A DNA stretch of 64,000 nt from Mesobacillus jeotgali (lineage in GTDB: Bacteria; Bacillota; Bacilli; Bacillales; Cytobacillaceae). A program made the position numbers and the translations under genes. Position 1 is the stretch's first letter. Every line of letters starts with the position of its first letter. The notes under the pieces are model-generated. The model had not been told where the DNA came from. It saw only the letters and a program-made list of their open reading frames with translations, and made no database searches. The stretch is taken from contig NZ_CP134494.1 of NCBI RefSeq assembly GCF_031759225.1, positions 983,501 to 1,047,500 on the forward strand. Direction: 5' to 3'. Shown in pieces: positions 34,498 to 44,505 of the stretch.

Positions 34498-34520
34498 TCA
34501 CTTTGAATTATCAGCCTTTT
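34485..34520. terminator. Bidirectional terminator between mutY and yfhS
   Basis: AAAAGGCTGAATAAT and ATTATCAGCCTTTT (one bulged A) around an eight-base loop; it covers the mutY stop codon. Confidence 0.75.
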
Positions 34521-34525
34521 CTAGA

Positions 34526-34750
34526 TCAATCGTAGCTCACTTTCGTTCCATGTGTGTAATCGGCTTCTCCGCGGTTCAAACCGCCTCGGCTTTCGATTTC
34601 TTCAACGATCTCCCTGTGAATCGACTGGCCCTCCGCATTCAGGTAAGGCACCATCTGCTGGAGAGAATGATGGAAAAAGGCCAGCTCGCTATCCTTCCAA
34701 TCTGTCTTGGGCATCATCGATAATTCAGTCATATCACGGCCTACATACAT
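34526..34750 (-). CDS. yfhS: YfhS-like small protein
   Basis: 74 residues, soluble, with 'MYVGRDMTELSMMPKTDWKD' at the start and 'YLNAEGQSIHREIVEEIESRGGL' later. Length and position between mutY and fabL match B. subtilis yfhS, which has been linked to sporulation; sequence identity could not be checked. The longer frame begins at 34759, directly abutting AAAGG; ATG 34750 is better spaced from AAAGGA. Confidence 0.6.
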   Translation of the reverse strand: MYVGRDMTELSMMPKTDWKDSELAFFHHSLQQMVPYLNAEGQSIHREIVEEIESRGGLNRGEADYTHGTKVSYD

Positions 34751-34923
34751 CGGGATCATCCTTTCATAAAAGTGTTGGTCTACAGAATAGTGTTTTCAGT
34801 AAAGGGGTTTTTTATCACAGCATTAAAATTAGATCCTTGTTGTCATATATACCTGAAAAAGCTAAAATGAAACAAAATTAAGGTTCCGCTTTTTAAGCAA
34901 GAACTATAGAAAGGGTTTTTTAG

Positions 34924-35673
<750 letters not shown>

Positions 35674-35752
35674 GAAAAGATGATTTGGTAAAAATTAGTC
35701 GGATATTACACCTTGCGGATGGTTAATCTATATTTCGTGGAGGTGATAAACG

Positions 35753-35944
35753 ATGGCAAAACAACCTAACCAATCTCAAGCTGGAACTAACATTCAAGAA
35801 GTGAGACAGCAAAACGCTCAATCTGCTGGTCGCCAGGGCCAATTCGGTACTGAATTCGCGAGCGAAACTAACGCTCAAGAAGTACGCCAGCAAAACCAGC
35901 AAGCTGAAGCTCGCAAAGGCCGTAACTCTGGCCAACAGCGCTAA
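35753..35944 (+). CDS. sspE: Gamma-type small acid-soluble spore protein
   Basis: 63 residues, Gln/Asn-rich, with two copies of '(I/A)QEVRQQN' and GPR-type cleavage regions ('FGTEFASETN'). It is the main amino-acid store protein of the spore and does not bind DNA. GTGGAGGTGA lies seven bases before the ATG. A strong terminator follows, suggesting monocistronic transcription. Confidence 0.95.
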   Translation: MAKQPNQSQAGTNIQEVRQQNAQSAGRQGQFGTEFASETNAQEVRQQNQQAEARKGRNSGQQR

Positions 35945-35957
35945 TATCACCTTTAAG

Positions 35958-35987
35958 AAAGGCACTCTAATTCGTAGAGTGCCTTTT
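35958..35987 (+). terminator. Terminator of sspE
   Basis: AAAGGCACTCTA and TAGAGTGCCTTTT around five bases. Confidence 0.9.
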
Positions 35988-36161
35988 CCATGTTTACTGG
36001 AACCTAAATCGGAGAAGACTGGAGTAACCGCCAAAAGTTCGTAAATAATTTATATCCACCATTCGACAAAGGTTCCGAATCCTCTACATAACTAGTCAAA
36101 GGAATTCCATCGTAACCCAAGAATACAATTAGAAGATAAATTTTACAGGCGGTGGAAAAGC

Positions 36162-36416
36162 ATGGATAAATTTAACGAATTGGTATTCACACAAATGCAA
36201 ACGATGGAAAAGCTTCTTTATCTGCAGTCTGAATTGGAAAGATGCCAGGAGATTGAAAAACAGCTCGATGCCCTAAAGCAAAGTGCGGAGTTAGAGGAAC
36301 TTCGCATGGAGATTGATCTAAAAAAACAGGATCTGCAGGAAATCCACCGGATGTTTGAAAAGCAGACGGAGGAAGTCATCCATACGTATCAAGAGCTTGC
36401 CGTTACCTTTCGTTAA
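36162..36416 (+). CDS. ygaB: YgaB-like coiled-coil protein
   Basis: 84 residues, almost entirely heptad-like helix ('MQTMEKLLYLQSELERCQEI', 'ELEELRMEIDLKKQDLQEIH'). Function unknown. Position between sspE and the DUF402 gene matches B. subtilis ygaB. A GGCGGTGG stretch precedes the ATG. Confidence 0.8.
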   Translation: MDKFNELVFTQMQTMEKLLYLQSELERCQEIEKQLDALKQSAELEELRMEIDLKKQDLQEIHRMFEKQTEEVIHTYQELAVTFR

Positions 36417-36649
36417 GACCTCTCTGTTCATTTGATTGGTATAAAAAGTGAATTTTTATAAAAATTCAAGCAAATTTATTGGGCGATCGAGGAAATCGAT
36501 GGCTCTTTTGTTTTAAATTCTCACGTTAACCGTTATAATAATAAAAAAAAGGAATCGTTCTTTGTTGCCTTTTGTCGTTTAAAGGAAATAGATACATATA
36601 CAGTAATAGGTCGCAAAGTTTCCGGGAAAGGAAAGTAGGGGAGAAGAAC

Positions 36650-37180
36650 ATGGGCGTACCCACAGAAGGTGAACCGATCCAAATCCATAGTTATAAGCAT
36701 AATGGGCACATCCATCGAGTCTGGGAAGAAACTACCGTCTTGAAAGGAACGCAAAATCTTGTGATAGGCGGAAATGATCGGACAGTTGTTACTGAGTCAG
36801 ACGGGAGAACTTGGATTACGAGAGAGCCTGCAATCTGTTACTTCCACTCTCAGTTATGGTTCAACGTTATTGGAATGATTCGGGAGGATGGCGTGTATTA
36901 TTACTGCAATATTAGTTCGCCATTCATCTTTGATGGAGAAGCACTGAAATATATTGATTATGATCTCGATATTAAAGTATTTCCAGATATGACGTTTAAT
37001 CTGCTCGATGAAGATGAATATGAACGACATCGTAAAGAAATGCAGTACCCTGATGTGATCGATAAGATATTGAAATACAATGTTGAAAAGCTCAAACGCT
37101 GGATCAGGCAGAGGAAGGGTCCATTCGCGCCGGATTTTATCGACATTTACTACGAACGGTATTTAACATATCGTCGTTAA
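36650..37180 (+). CDS. ygaC: DUF402 nucleoside tri-/diphosphatase-like protein YgaC
   Basis: 176 residues. DUF402 beta-barrel with '[10 protein letters not shown]', '[20 protein letters not shown]' and the metal-binding acidic strand '[13 protein letters not shown]' plus '[10 protein letters not shown]'. Relatives hydrolyse nucleoside tri- and diphosphates; the assignment here is by family. The frame opens at 36572, but AGGGGAGAAG just before ATG 36650, and the family length, fix the start. Confidence 0.82.
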   Translation: MGVPTEGEPIQIHSYKHNGHIHRVWEETTVLKGTQNLVIGGNDRTVVTESDGRTWITREPAICYFHSQLWFNVIGMIREDGVYYYCNISSPFIFDGEALKYIDYDLDIKVFPDMTFNLLDEDEYERHRKEMQYPDVIDKILKYNVEKLKRWIRQRKGPFAPDFIDIYYERYLTYRR

Positions 37181-37204
37181 CTGTACAGGGTAGACAAGCA
37201 TCAG

Positions 37205-37231
37205 CCTGTTGATTTGATTCAACAGGTTTTT
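37205..37231 (+). terminator. Terminator of ygaC
   Basis: CCTGTTGA and TCAACAGG around a short loop, followed by TTTTT. A frame start at 37214 would lie inside it, which excludes that start for the next gene. Confidence 0.85.
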
Positions 37232-37276
37232 GTTTCGTGGACAGCAAGGCAAGGCTCCATAAGGGGGAACTATAAA

Positions 37277-39025
37277 TTGGGCAGCATCCGCAGATACTTA
37301 AAATTCGTCAAACCATATAGGCTGCAAATCATCGGAACAATCTTCATCGGTATTCTCAAATTTGCAATACCACTGTTGATTCCACTTTTAATTAAATTTG
37401 TCCTTGATGATGTCATCGGCAGTGAAACACTGACCAAGGATGAAAAAATAGATAAACTCCTCTGGGTAATGGGCATCATGATCGTTGTTTTTGTCGTGCT
37501 CAGACCGCCTATTGAGTATTACCGACAATATTTTGCCCAGTGGACTGCAAGCAAAATCCTTTATGACATAAGGGACAGACTGTTTACTCACATGCAGCGG
37601 CTAAGCTACAAATATTACTCCAATACGAGAGCGGGAGAGGTCATCTCAAGGATGATCAATGATGTCGAGCAAACAAAAACCTTCGTAGTTACTGGACTGA
37701 TGAATCTGTGGCTAGACGTTGCTACGATTATGATAGCGGCTGCTATCATGTTCACGATGGATGTCCAGCTGACGTTTGTTTCGCTGATTCTCTTCCCTTT
37801 TTACGCTTTCTCGGTAAAATACTTCTTCGGGAATCTTCGGAAGCTTACGAGGGAACGGTCCCAGGCACTTGCGGGAGTGCAAAGCTATTTGCATGAGAGG
37901 GTAGCTGGGATCTCCGTTATCAAAAGTTTCGCAATCGAGGATTATGAGCAAACACAGTTTGATCAGCAGAATAAAAACTTTTTGACGAAAGCACTAGATC
38001 ATACAAGGTGGAACGCAAAAGCATTTGCAGTAGTCAATACGATTACTGATATCGCGCCGCTGCTCGTCATTGGCTTTTCCGGTTATCAGGTACTTCAAGG
38101 CAGTCTGACCATCGGGGAAATGGCCGCTTTCATCGCATATATCGACCGCCTTTATAATCCTCTGCGAAGGCTCGTGAATTCATCGACTACATTGACACAG
38201 GCGATTGCGTCAATGGACCGAGTTTTCGAGTTCATGGATGAAAAGTATGATATCAAGGATTCTGCAGATGCGGTCGAATTAAAAAAGGTACATGGAGATA
38301 TTTCTTTTAGAAATGTAAGTTTCTCTTATGAGGAAGCCGGGGAGTCGGTACTCAAGAATTTGAATATAGAGGTCAAAAAGGGAGAAACAATTGCCCTGGT
38401 CGGGATGAGCGGAGGCGGAAAATCTTCGTTTGTCAGCCTGATTCCCAGATTTTTTGATGTTACCGAAGGAGAGATTCTCCTGGACGGGAAGGATATCCGT
38501 TCGTTCAAGGTTCGATCCCTGCGCGATAAAATCGGTATGGTTGCGCAAGATAATATTTTGTTCAGCGAATCTGTTAAATCCAATATCCTTTTAGGCAGGC
38601 CGGGAGCCAGTGACGAGGAAGTGATCCAGGCTGCCAAGGCTGCAAATGCCCATGACTTTATTATGAGTCTGCCCGAAGGCTATGATACGAAAGTCGGTGA
38701 AAGGGGAGTCAAGCTTTCCGGTGGCCAAAAGCAGCGTGTCGCCATTGCGCGCGTGTTCCTGAAGAATCCGCCGATCTTGATTCTGGACGAAGCAACATCA
38801 GCACTTGACCTTGAAAGTGAACACCTTATTCAGGAAGCGATTGAAAAGCTGGCAAAAGACAGGACAACATTCATTGTAGCCCATCGTTTATCCACGATTA
38901 CCCACGCCGACAGGATTGTCCTGATTGAACACGGAGAGATCGTCGAAGACGGCAGCCATGAACAACTGATGGCAAAGCAGGGCGGCTATCATAGGCTATT
39001 CCAGGTCCAGCAGTTGGAGAGTTAA
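37277..39025 (+). CDS. ygaD: ABC multidrug exporter YgaD (homodimeric type)
   Basis: 582 residues: six-helix exporter domain and an ATPase domain with Walker A '[11 protein letters not shown]', signature '[15 protein letters not shown]' and Walker B '[12 protein letters not shown]'. All catalytic residues are intact, so a homodimer with two active sites is expected (compare the split pair at 21-25 kb). TTG start at 37277, nine bases after AAGGGGGA; the longer frame begins within the ygaC terminator. Substrate unknown; relatives include MsbA/BmrA-like lipid or drug exporters. Confidence 0.87.
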   Translation: MGSIRRYLKFVKPYRLQIIGTIFIGILKFAIPLLIPLLIKFVLDDVIGSETLTKDEKIDKLLWVMGIMIVVFVVLRPPIEYYRQYFAQWTASKILYDIRDRLFTHMQRLSYKYYSNTRAGEVISRMINDVEQTKTFVVTGLMNLWLDVATIMIAAAIMFTMDVQLTFVSLILFPFYAFSVKYFFGNLRKLTRERSQALAGVQSYLHERVAGISVIKSFAIEDYEQTQFDQQNKNFLTKALDHTRWNAKAFAVVNTITDIAPLLVIGFSGYQVLQGSLTIGEMAAFIAYIDRLYNPLRRLVNSSTTLTQAIASMDRVFEFMDEKYDIKDSADAVELKKVHGDISFRNVSFSYEEAGESVLKNLNIEVKKGETIALVGMSGGGKSSFVSLIPRFFDVTEGEILLDGKDIRSFKVRSLRDKIGMVAQDNILFSESVKSNILLGRPGASDEEVIQAAKAANAHDFIMSLPEGYDTKVGERGVKLSGGQKQRVAIARVFLKNPPILILDEATSALDLESEHLIQEAIEKLAKDRTTFIVAHRLSTITHADRIVLIEHGEIVEDGSHEQLMAKQGGYHRLFQVQQLES

Positions 39026-39037
39026 CTATACTTTATT

Positions 39038-39067
39038 AAAAACCGGAGCGTTTTCGCTTCGGTTTTT
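39038..39067 (+). terminator. Terminator of ygaD
   Basis: ACCGGAGCG and CGCTTCGGT (one G-T pair) followed by T residues. Confidence 0.88.
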
Positions 39068-39219
39068 CTTTTGCTTATCGCAAAATATCTATTCGCGGAC
39101 AATGTTCGGGTTTTTTATTAGTAGAGAGAGAGAACTAGATAAGTTACTTCTTCCGCATTCCATTAGTGTCATATTTTATCAACTTTTGGCATACAATTAG
39201 TACCAATTGCCTAAAATAA

Positions 39220-39253
39220 TTCTAAATTATTATTATATTTAAATAATTTAGAA
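39220..39253 (+). promoter_or_regulatory. Large perfect inverted repeat upstream of the peptide ABC operon
   Basis: TTCTAAATTATT (39220-39231) and AATAATTTAGAA (39242-39253) are exact complements with a 10 bp spacer, about 100 bp before the operon start. Probably an operator. The remaining sequence of 39068-39355 is AT-rich without a recognisable gene or a clear promoter. Confidence 0.55.
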
Positions 39254-39355
39254 AAATCAGTGGACTATCTTGGTGCATTTAATATAAAATGTTTAACACA
39301 GACATAAGATTTTTTATTCAACAATAATATTTCGGTAATAGAAAGGAGTAGAAAA

Positions 39356-40369
39356 GTGGTACATGCTCCGGTTTTAGATGTAAAAAACTTAAGGACATCA
39401 TTTGTCAGCAAAGATGGTGAGATTCCTGCAGTAGATGATGTCAGCTTTTCGGTTAACAAAGGAGAAATCCTTGGGATAGTCGGAGAATCAGGCAGCGGGA
39501 AGAGCGTAACTTCCTTATCTATAATGAAGCTGATTCCCCAGCCTCCGGGAAAAATTGCTGGAGGAGCAATCCTTCTCAATGGAGAAGACCTGGTACACGC
39601 TTCCGAAAGGCGGATGCGTGAAATCCGCGGTAATGAGGTCGCGATGATTTTCCAGGAACCGATGACTTCTTTAAATCCCTTATTCACAATTGGCGAACAG
39701 CTCGTTGAGGCGTTGAAGATACATAAGAAACTTGGCAAAAAGGCCGCCTATCAACAAGCAGTGGAGATGCTTAAACTTGTTGGACTGCCAAGGGCAGACC
39801 AAATCATTAAGGAATATCCCCATCAGCTTTCAGGAGGAATGAGGCAGAGGGTCATGATTGCAATGGCACTGAGCTGCCATCCGCGGGTTCTGATCGCTGA
39901 TGAACCGACAACTGCACTTGATGTAACCATCCAGGCGCAGATTCTGGCTCTAATGAAGGATTTAAATGAAAAGCTTGATACAGCCATCATCATGATCACT
40001 CATGACCTTGGTGTTGTTGCCGAGGTTTGTCAGCGTGTTGTTGTCATGTATGCAGGTAAAATCGTGGAGGAAGGGCTTGTGGAGGATATTTTTAAAAATC
40101 CAAAGCATCCTTATACTCTCGGCCTGCTCAAATCGATTCCGGATATCAGGGATAAGCAGGAGAGGTTATACTCCATTCCTGGTAACGTGCCAAAGCCAGG
40201 GTCCATCAAGGTGGGCTGCAGGTTTGCGGCAAGATGCGAATTTGTGATGGACAGATGCTTGAGCGAAGATCCTGAACTCTATGAAACTGGCAAGCCCGGC
40301 CATACTGTTCGCTGCCTGCTGCATGAGAAGGAGGGAGTAGCCAATGACCGAAGTACTGTTAAAAGTTGA
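39356..40369 (+). CDS. Peptide ABC transporter ATP-binding protein (AppD/DppD/OppD type)
   Basis: 337 residues, one of two ATPases of a peptide importer. Walker A '[13 protein letters not shown]', signature '[15 protein letters not shown]', Walker B '[14 protein letters not shown]'. The C-terminal Cys-rich '[15 protein letters not shown]' segment is the [4Fe-4S]-type motif common in Dpp/Opp ATPases. GTG start behind GAAAGGAG. First gene of an operon in the order ATPase, ATPase, binding protein, permease, permease, the order of the B. subtilis app operon; overlaps the next gene by 26 bp. Confidence 0.9.
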   Translation: MVHAPVLDVKNLRTSFVSKDGEIPAVDDVSFSVNKGEILGIVGESGSGKSVTSLSIMKLIPQPPGKIAGGAILLNGEDLVHASERRMREIRGNEVAMIFQEPMTSLNPLFTIGEQLVEALKIHKKLGKKAAYQQAVEMLKLVGLPRADQIIKEYPHQLSGGMRQRVMIAMALSCHPRVLIADEPTTALDVTIQAQILALMKDLNEKLDTAIIMITHDLGVVAEVCQRVVVMYAGKIVEEGLVEDIFKNPKHPYTLGLLKSIPDIRDKQERLYSIPGNVPKPGSIKVGCRFAARCEFVMDRCLSEDPELYETGKPGHTVRCLLHEKEGVANDRSTVKS

Positions 40370-41309
40370 TGGATTAAAAAAATATTTTCCTATTACCGGA
40401 GGGATCCTTGGCAAGCAGACTGGAAGTGTAAAAGCGGTTGATGATATCAGCTTTTGGGTGAATAAAGGTGAAACACTGGGTCTTGTTGGCGAGTCTGGCT
40501 GCGGGAAATCCACTACTGGAAGAATGCTGATGCGCCTGATCGACCCGACAGAAGGGCAAGTCGTTTTCGAAGGGAAGGATCTGGTGACACTATCCGATAA
40601 CGATATGCGCAAGACCCGTAAGGATATGCAGATGGTCTTCCAGGATCCATTTGCTTCACTGAATCCAAGGCATACAGTCGAGAAAATACTAGAGGAACCT
40701 TTGATTGTCCATGGAATCGGGACGAAGAAGGAACGCAAGCAGATGGTAAAGGAAATGCTCGAAGTTGTCGGTCTCAGCAGCTACCATGCCAAGAGGTATC
40801 CACACCAGTTCAGCGGCGGACAGCGCCAGCGAATCGGAATTGCCCGGGCGTTGATGACAAGGCCAAAGCTGATCATAGCTGATGAACCTGTATCCGCACT
40901 CGATGTTTCGATTCAATCACAGGTGCTTAATCTACTGGAGGACCTGCAAGAGGAATTCCAGTTGACTTATATTTTCATAGCCCATGATCTTGGAGTTGTA
41001 AGGCATATCAGTGACAGGGTGGGAGTCATGTACTTAGGCAGGCTCGTAGAAATCACGGAAGCCGATAAGCTGTACGATAAACCGCTCCATCCGTATACGA
41101 AAGCACTGCTTTCAGCGGTACCGATCCCGGATCCTGATGTGAAAAGGGAACAGGAGCTGTTGACAGGGGATCTCCCAAGCCCGGCGAATCCGCCGCAGGG
41201 ATGTGCATTCCATACCAGATGTAAAGAATGCATGGAAATCTGCAAGACTGACAGACCTGTATTGAAGGAAATTGAGCCTGGTCATTTTGCTGCCTGCCAC
41301 CTTTATTAA
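40344..41309 (+). CDS. Peptide ABC transporter ATP-binding protein (AppF/DppF/OppF type)
   Basis: 321 residues, second ATPase. Walker A 'GESGCGKSTTGRM', signature 'FSGGQRQRIGIARAL', Walker B 'LIIADEPVSALDVSIQ', and the C-terminal 'GCAFHTRCKECMEIC' cysteine motif. The start lies within the upstream gene behind AGGGAG, so translation is coupled. Confidence 0.92.
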   Translation: MTEVLLKVDGLKKYFPITGGILGKQTGSVKAVDDISFWVNKGETLGLVGESGCGKSTTGRMLMRLIDPTEGQVVFEGKDLVTLSDNDMRKTRKDMQMVFQDPFASLNPRHTVEKILEEPLIVHGIGTKKERKQMVKEMLEVVGLSSYHAKRYPHQFSGGQRQRIGIARALMTRPKLIIADEPVSALDVSIQSQVLNLLEDLQEEFQLTYIFIAHDLGVVRHISDRVGVMYLGRLVEITEADKLYDKPLHPYTKALLSAVPIPDPDVKREQELLTGDLPSPANPPQGCAFHTRCKECMEICKTDRPVLKEIEPGHFAACHLY

Positions 41310-41336
41310 CCTGGAATAACAGATTTTTATTCCAGG
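41310..41336 (+). other. Intercistronic stem-loop before the binding-protein gene
   Basis: CCTGGAATA and TATTCCAGG, a perfect 9 bp stem with a nine-base loop and no downstream T-run. Likely an mRNA processing or stability element that protects the abundant binding-protein message. Confidence 0.45.
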
Positions 41337-41423
41337 AAGGAATGTATGCAGGAACAACAGCATAGATGATAGATATTATGGACTGGATAGATAAACCGGT
41401 CCGAAAAAACAAGGGGGAAGAAT

Positions 41424-43025
41424 ATGAAAAGGCGTTTTGGATTAATGTTTTTTGCTTTTATCCTCATCCTAAGCTTAGGCCTGGCTGGATGTAACAACGA
41501 ATCCGGCGGGAAGAAAACTGGCGGTGAGTCTGGTTCAGATGGTGGATCGTCATCTGGTGGAACTCTAGTATTTGGCCGCGGTGGCGATTCAACATCGCTT
41601 GACCCTGCAGTCACAACTGAAGGAGAAGCTTTCAAAGTAACTAAGAACATCTACGAAACTCTTATCGAGTTCGGTGAGCAGGATACAGAAATTCAACCAG
41701 GCCTCGCGGAAAGCTGGGAAGAGTCTCCTGATGGCCTGAAACACACATTGAAACTGCGTAAAGGTGTTAAATTCCATGACGGCACTGATTTCAACGCTGA
41801 AGCTGTAGTCTTCAACTTCGAGCGCTGGAAGGCAGGCAATAAAGAACAATTCTACTACTATAACTCACAATTTGGTGACGTAATCAAGGAAGTTAAAGCA
41901 GTGGATGAGCATACAGTTGAATTCACATTGAACCGTATTCTTGCTCCATTCTACAAAAACCTTGCCATGTCTCCGTTCGGAATCGCGAGTCCTGCTGCAA
42001 TCGAGAAGCATGGTGACAAGTTCATTGAAAATCCAGTAGGTACTGGACCATTCAAATTCAAAGAATGGAAACGCAATGACAGAGTAACATTGGTGAAAAA
42101 CGAAGATTACTGGAAGGAAGGACTTCCAAAGCTTGATGAAGTCATCTTCCGTGCCATCCCTGAAAATTCAGCTCGTCTGAATGCCCTTAATACAGGCGAA
42201 GTTGACATTATTGACGGCGTAAACTTCAGTGATGTTGAATCTATTGAAAACAATGCAGATCTTCAGGTTTTCTATCGTCCTTCATTGAACGTTGCTTACC
42301 TGGGATTGAACAACGAACGCGGACCGCTTAAGGATAAGAAGGTACGACAGGCATTGAACCACGCGGTTAATAAGCAAGCATTGATCGACGCTTTCTTCGC
42401 TGGAGCAGCGGAGCCTGCAAAGAACCCGATGCCGAAATCAGTAGCTGGTTATAACGATGATGTGGAACCATATGATTACAATCCTGAGAAAGCAAAGGAG
42501 CTTTTGAAGGAAGCTGGATATGAAGATGGCTTTGAAATTGAACTTTGGGCAATGCCGGTTCCAAGACCTTATATGCCAGATGGAAAGAAAGTTGCTGAAG
42601 CGATCCAGAAGGACTTCGCTGAAGTAGGCGTAAAAGCAAAGATTGTTTCCTATGAGTGGGCAACATATCTTGAAAAAGCACGTACAGGTGAAGCGGATAC
42701 ATTCTTGCTTGGCTGGACAGGTGACAATGGTGATGCTGATAACTTCCTGTATGTGCTCCTGGATCAGGATAATATCGATAGCAACAACTATGCACGCTAC
42801 GCTAGCCAGGAAGTACATGACCTGTTCATCAAGGCTCAGTCTACAAATGACCAGGCCGAACGTGAAAAACTATATAAAGAAGCTCAATTGCTAATTAAAG
42901 AAGATGCTCCTTGGATTCCACTTGTCCACTCTGAACCTGCCCTTGCAGGAAGAGCAGACGTTACTGGCTTCAAAGCACATCCAACAGGGTCTGATAACCT
43001 GGCAAATGTTGAATTCAAAAAATAA
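41424..43025 (+). CDS. Peptide-binding lipoprotein of the ABC importer
   Basis: 533 residues. Lipoprotein signal with lipobox 'LGLAGC' (Cys about 23), Gly/Ser-rich linker, then a family 5 solute-binding protein: 'STSLDPAVTTEGEAFKVTKN' at the start, 'LKLRKGVKFHDGTDFNAE' and 'NPVGTGPFKFKEW' are hallmark segments. Probably binds di-/oligopeptides or glutathione-like substrates. AAGGGGGAAG precedes the ATG. A terminator directly after this gene separates it from the permeases. Confidence 0.92.
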   Translation: MKRRFGLMFFAFILILSLGLAGCNNESGGKKTGGESGSDGGSSSGGTLVFGRGGDSTSLDPAVTTEGEAFKVTKNIYETLIEFGEQDTEIQPGLAESWEESPDGLKHTLKLRKGVKFHDGTDFNAEAVVFNFERWKAGNKEQFYYYNSQFGDVIKEVKAVDEHTVEFTLNRILAPFYKNLAMSPFGIASPAAIEKHGDKFIENPVGTGPFKFKEWKRNDRVTLVKNEDYWKEGLPKLDEVIFRAIPENSARLNALNTGEVDIIDGVNFSDVESIENNADLQVFYRPSLNVAYLGLNNERGPLKDKKVRQALNHAVNKQALIDAFFAGAAEPAKNPMPKSVAGYNDDVEPYDYNPEKAKELLKEAGYEDGFEIELWAMPVPRPYMPDGKKVAEAIQKDFAEVGVKAKIVSYEWATYLEKARTGEADTFLLGWTGDNGDADNFLYVLLDQDNIDSNNYARYASQEVHDLFIKAQSTNDQAEREKLYKEAQLLIKEDAPWIPLVHSEPALAGRADVTGFKAHPTGSDNLANVEFKK

Positions 43026-43033
43026 TGCATCTG

Positions 43034-43070
43034 GAAAAGGGAGAGCATATGCATTCTCCCTTTTCTTTTG
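43034..43070 (+). terminator. Terminator within the peptide ABC operon
   Basis: GAAAAGGGAGA and TCTCCCTTTTC, an 11 bp stem, then CTTTTG. It stands between the binding-protein gene and the permease genes and probably lowers permease transcription. Confidence 0.75.
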
Positions 43071-43098
43071 AACAAATGAAATTAATCCATTTAAGTAA

Positions 43099-43461
43099 TG
43101 TCTAGCTCCGGTGCCTTGCCGGTATTTCCTCGACAGTGCATCTTCGAGTATCCTGCGGGAAGCGTCAGCTTTTTTGCAGCTCGAATAGCTTGTCTAGCTG
43201 CGGCTCCTAACTCCTCGAGACGCTTGTCTAGTTCGCCTCCTAGAAACTCCGAAACTTCAACTCCGCCGGCAGAAGCAAAAAGCGCTTCTTTGTCGGAGTC
43301 TCCAGTTTCTGCGTTTCTGGACAGTCGGCTATACATTTCGGTTTCGGTCCTGCCATGAAGTCAAAGAATGACTTCACAGTCAGGCCCTCCAGCGCTTGTC
43401 GGAGTTGGGCAGTCGCCTCCGCTTTTCGATGTCGGGACTGACCAAGGCGCTTGCGCTTTTC
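43099..43461. repeat. GC-richer intergenic repeat element (TGTCTAG ... CGCTTTT type)
   Basis: Begins TGTCTAGCTCCGG. TGTCTAG returns at about 43188 and 43227. It ends with GGCGCTTGCGCTTTT, preceded by the similar TCGCCTCCGCTTTTC. A perfect hairpin TGAAGTCA-N5-TGACTTCA is at 43356-43376. From memory, intergenic elements with a TGTCTAGCTCC start and a CGCTTCCGCTTTTC end are frequent in several Bacillus genomes; copy number here cannot be checked. It has no credible gene and it supplies a false N-terminal extension to the [18 protein letters not shown] frame. Confidence 0.55.
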
Positions 43462-43482
43462 ATCAAGAAAAGAGGTGGGAAG

Positions 43483-44487
43483 GTGTTTGCCTATTCTGTC
43501 AGAAGAATATTTTCACTAATCCCTGTCCTGTTGGGACTATCACTTATTGTATTTTTCATGATCCGAGCAATCCCTGGAGATCCCGCCCAAGTCATTCTCG
43601 GGCAGCTGGCGACTAAAGAAGCGATTGCGGATTTGACGAGAGAACTGGGTCTAGACCAGCCGTGGTACGTACAATATTTTAATTATCTTGGCGGACTGCT
43701 TACCGGGGATTTGGGACAATCACTAAGAACAAAGTCGGAGATCAGCAGTGAAATCTGGCCATATCTTGCAGCGACAATGGAACTATCATTTGTTGCGATG
43801 ATGATTGCCATTATCATCGGGGTGAATGCAGGAATCATCAGTGCTTGGTTCCAGAATTCATGGTTTGATTACGGCGCGATGATCCTGGCGCTGATCGGTG
43901 TATCCATGCCGATTTTCTGGCTCGGTTTAATGGAACAGTGGCTGTTCGCCATCAATCTGGATATACTGCCGACCTCCGGGCGGGAAGAAGTGCGGAACCC
44001 GGTTGATACAATCACGAATTTTTATCTTATTGATACATTGATCCAGGGGCGGACTGACCAGTTTGTCGATGTCTTGAAGCACCTTGTGCTGCCTGCGATG
44101 GCATTGGCAACAATTCCGATGGCCATCATCGCCAGGATCACTCGTTCTACCATGCTTGAGGTCATGAGGTCTGATTTTATCAGGACTGCAAGGGCAAAGG
44201 GTTTAAGCATGTTCTGGGTTGTGTACAAGCACTCCCTTAAAAATGCGGTCATTCCTGTTTTGACAATCATTGGTTTGCAGACAGGGCTTCTGCTTGGAGG
44301 AGCGATCCTGACAGAAACAATCTTCAGCTGGCCGGGAATTGGACGTTATATTTACGAGGCGATCAACTACCGTGATTATCCGGTAATACAATCCGGTATC
44401 CTGGTCATTGCCTTAATTTTTGTAATGATCAACCTAGTAGTTGACTTACTGTACGCAGCAATTGATCCGCGGATCAAATACCGTTGA
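43483..44487 (+). CDS. Peptide ABC transporter permease (AppB/DppB type)
   Basis: 334 residues, about six membrane segments, with the inner-membrane component signature 'ARAKGLSMFWVVYKHSLKNAVIPV' (EAA loop) and the N-terminal 'RRIFSLIPVLLGLSLIVFFMIR' that defines DppB-type subunits. The frame is open from 43396, but those 29 codons belong to the repeat element. GTG 43483, preceded by AGAGGTGGG, gives the standard N-terminus 'VFAYSVRRIF'. Confidence 0.9.
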   Translation: MFAYSVRRIFSLIPVLLGLSLIVFFMIRAIPGDPAQVILGQLATKEAIADLTRELGLDQPWYVQYFNYLGGLLTGDLGQSLRTKSEISSEIWPYLAATMELSFVAMMIAIIIGVNAGIISAWFQNSWFDYGAMILALIGVSMPIFWLGLMEQWLFAINLDILPTSGREEVRNPVDTITNFYLIDTLIQGRTDQFVDVLKHLVLPAMALATIPMAIIARITRSTMLEVMRSDFIRTARAKGLSMFWVVYKHSLKNAVIPVLTIIGLQTGLLLGGAILTETIFSWPGIGRYIYEAINYRDYPVIQSGILVIALIFVMINLVVDLLYAAIDPRIKYR

Positions 44488-44505
44488 TGGAAGGGGAGAG
44501 AGCAG

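Noticed and set aside
39185..39200. Third sigma-54 promoter (TTGGCATACAATTAG) before the peptide operon
   Set aside because: The -12 GC is missing at the required ten-base distance from GG.
43396..43482. 29-codon extension of the DppB-type permease
   Set aside because: Encoded by the repeat element; the family N-terminus starts at GTG 43483, which has a Shine-Dalgarno sequence.
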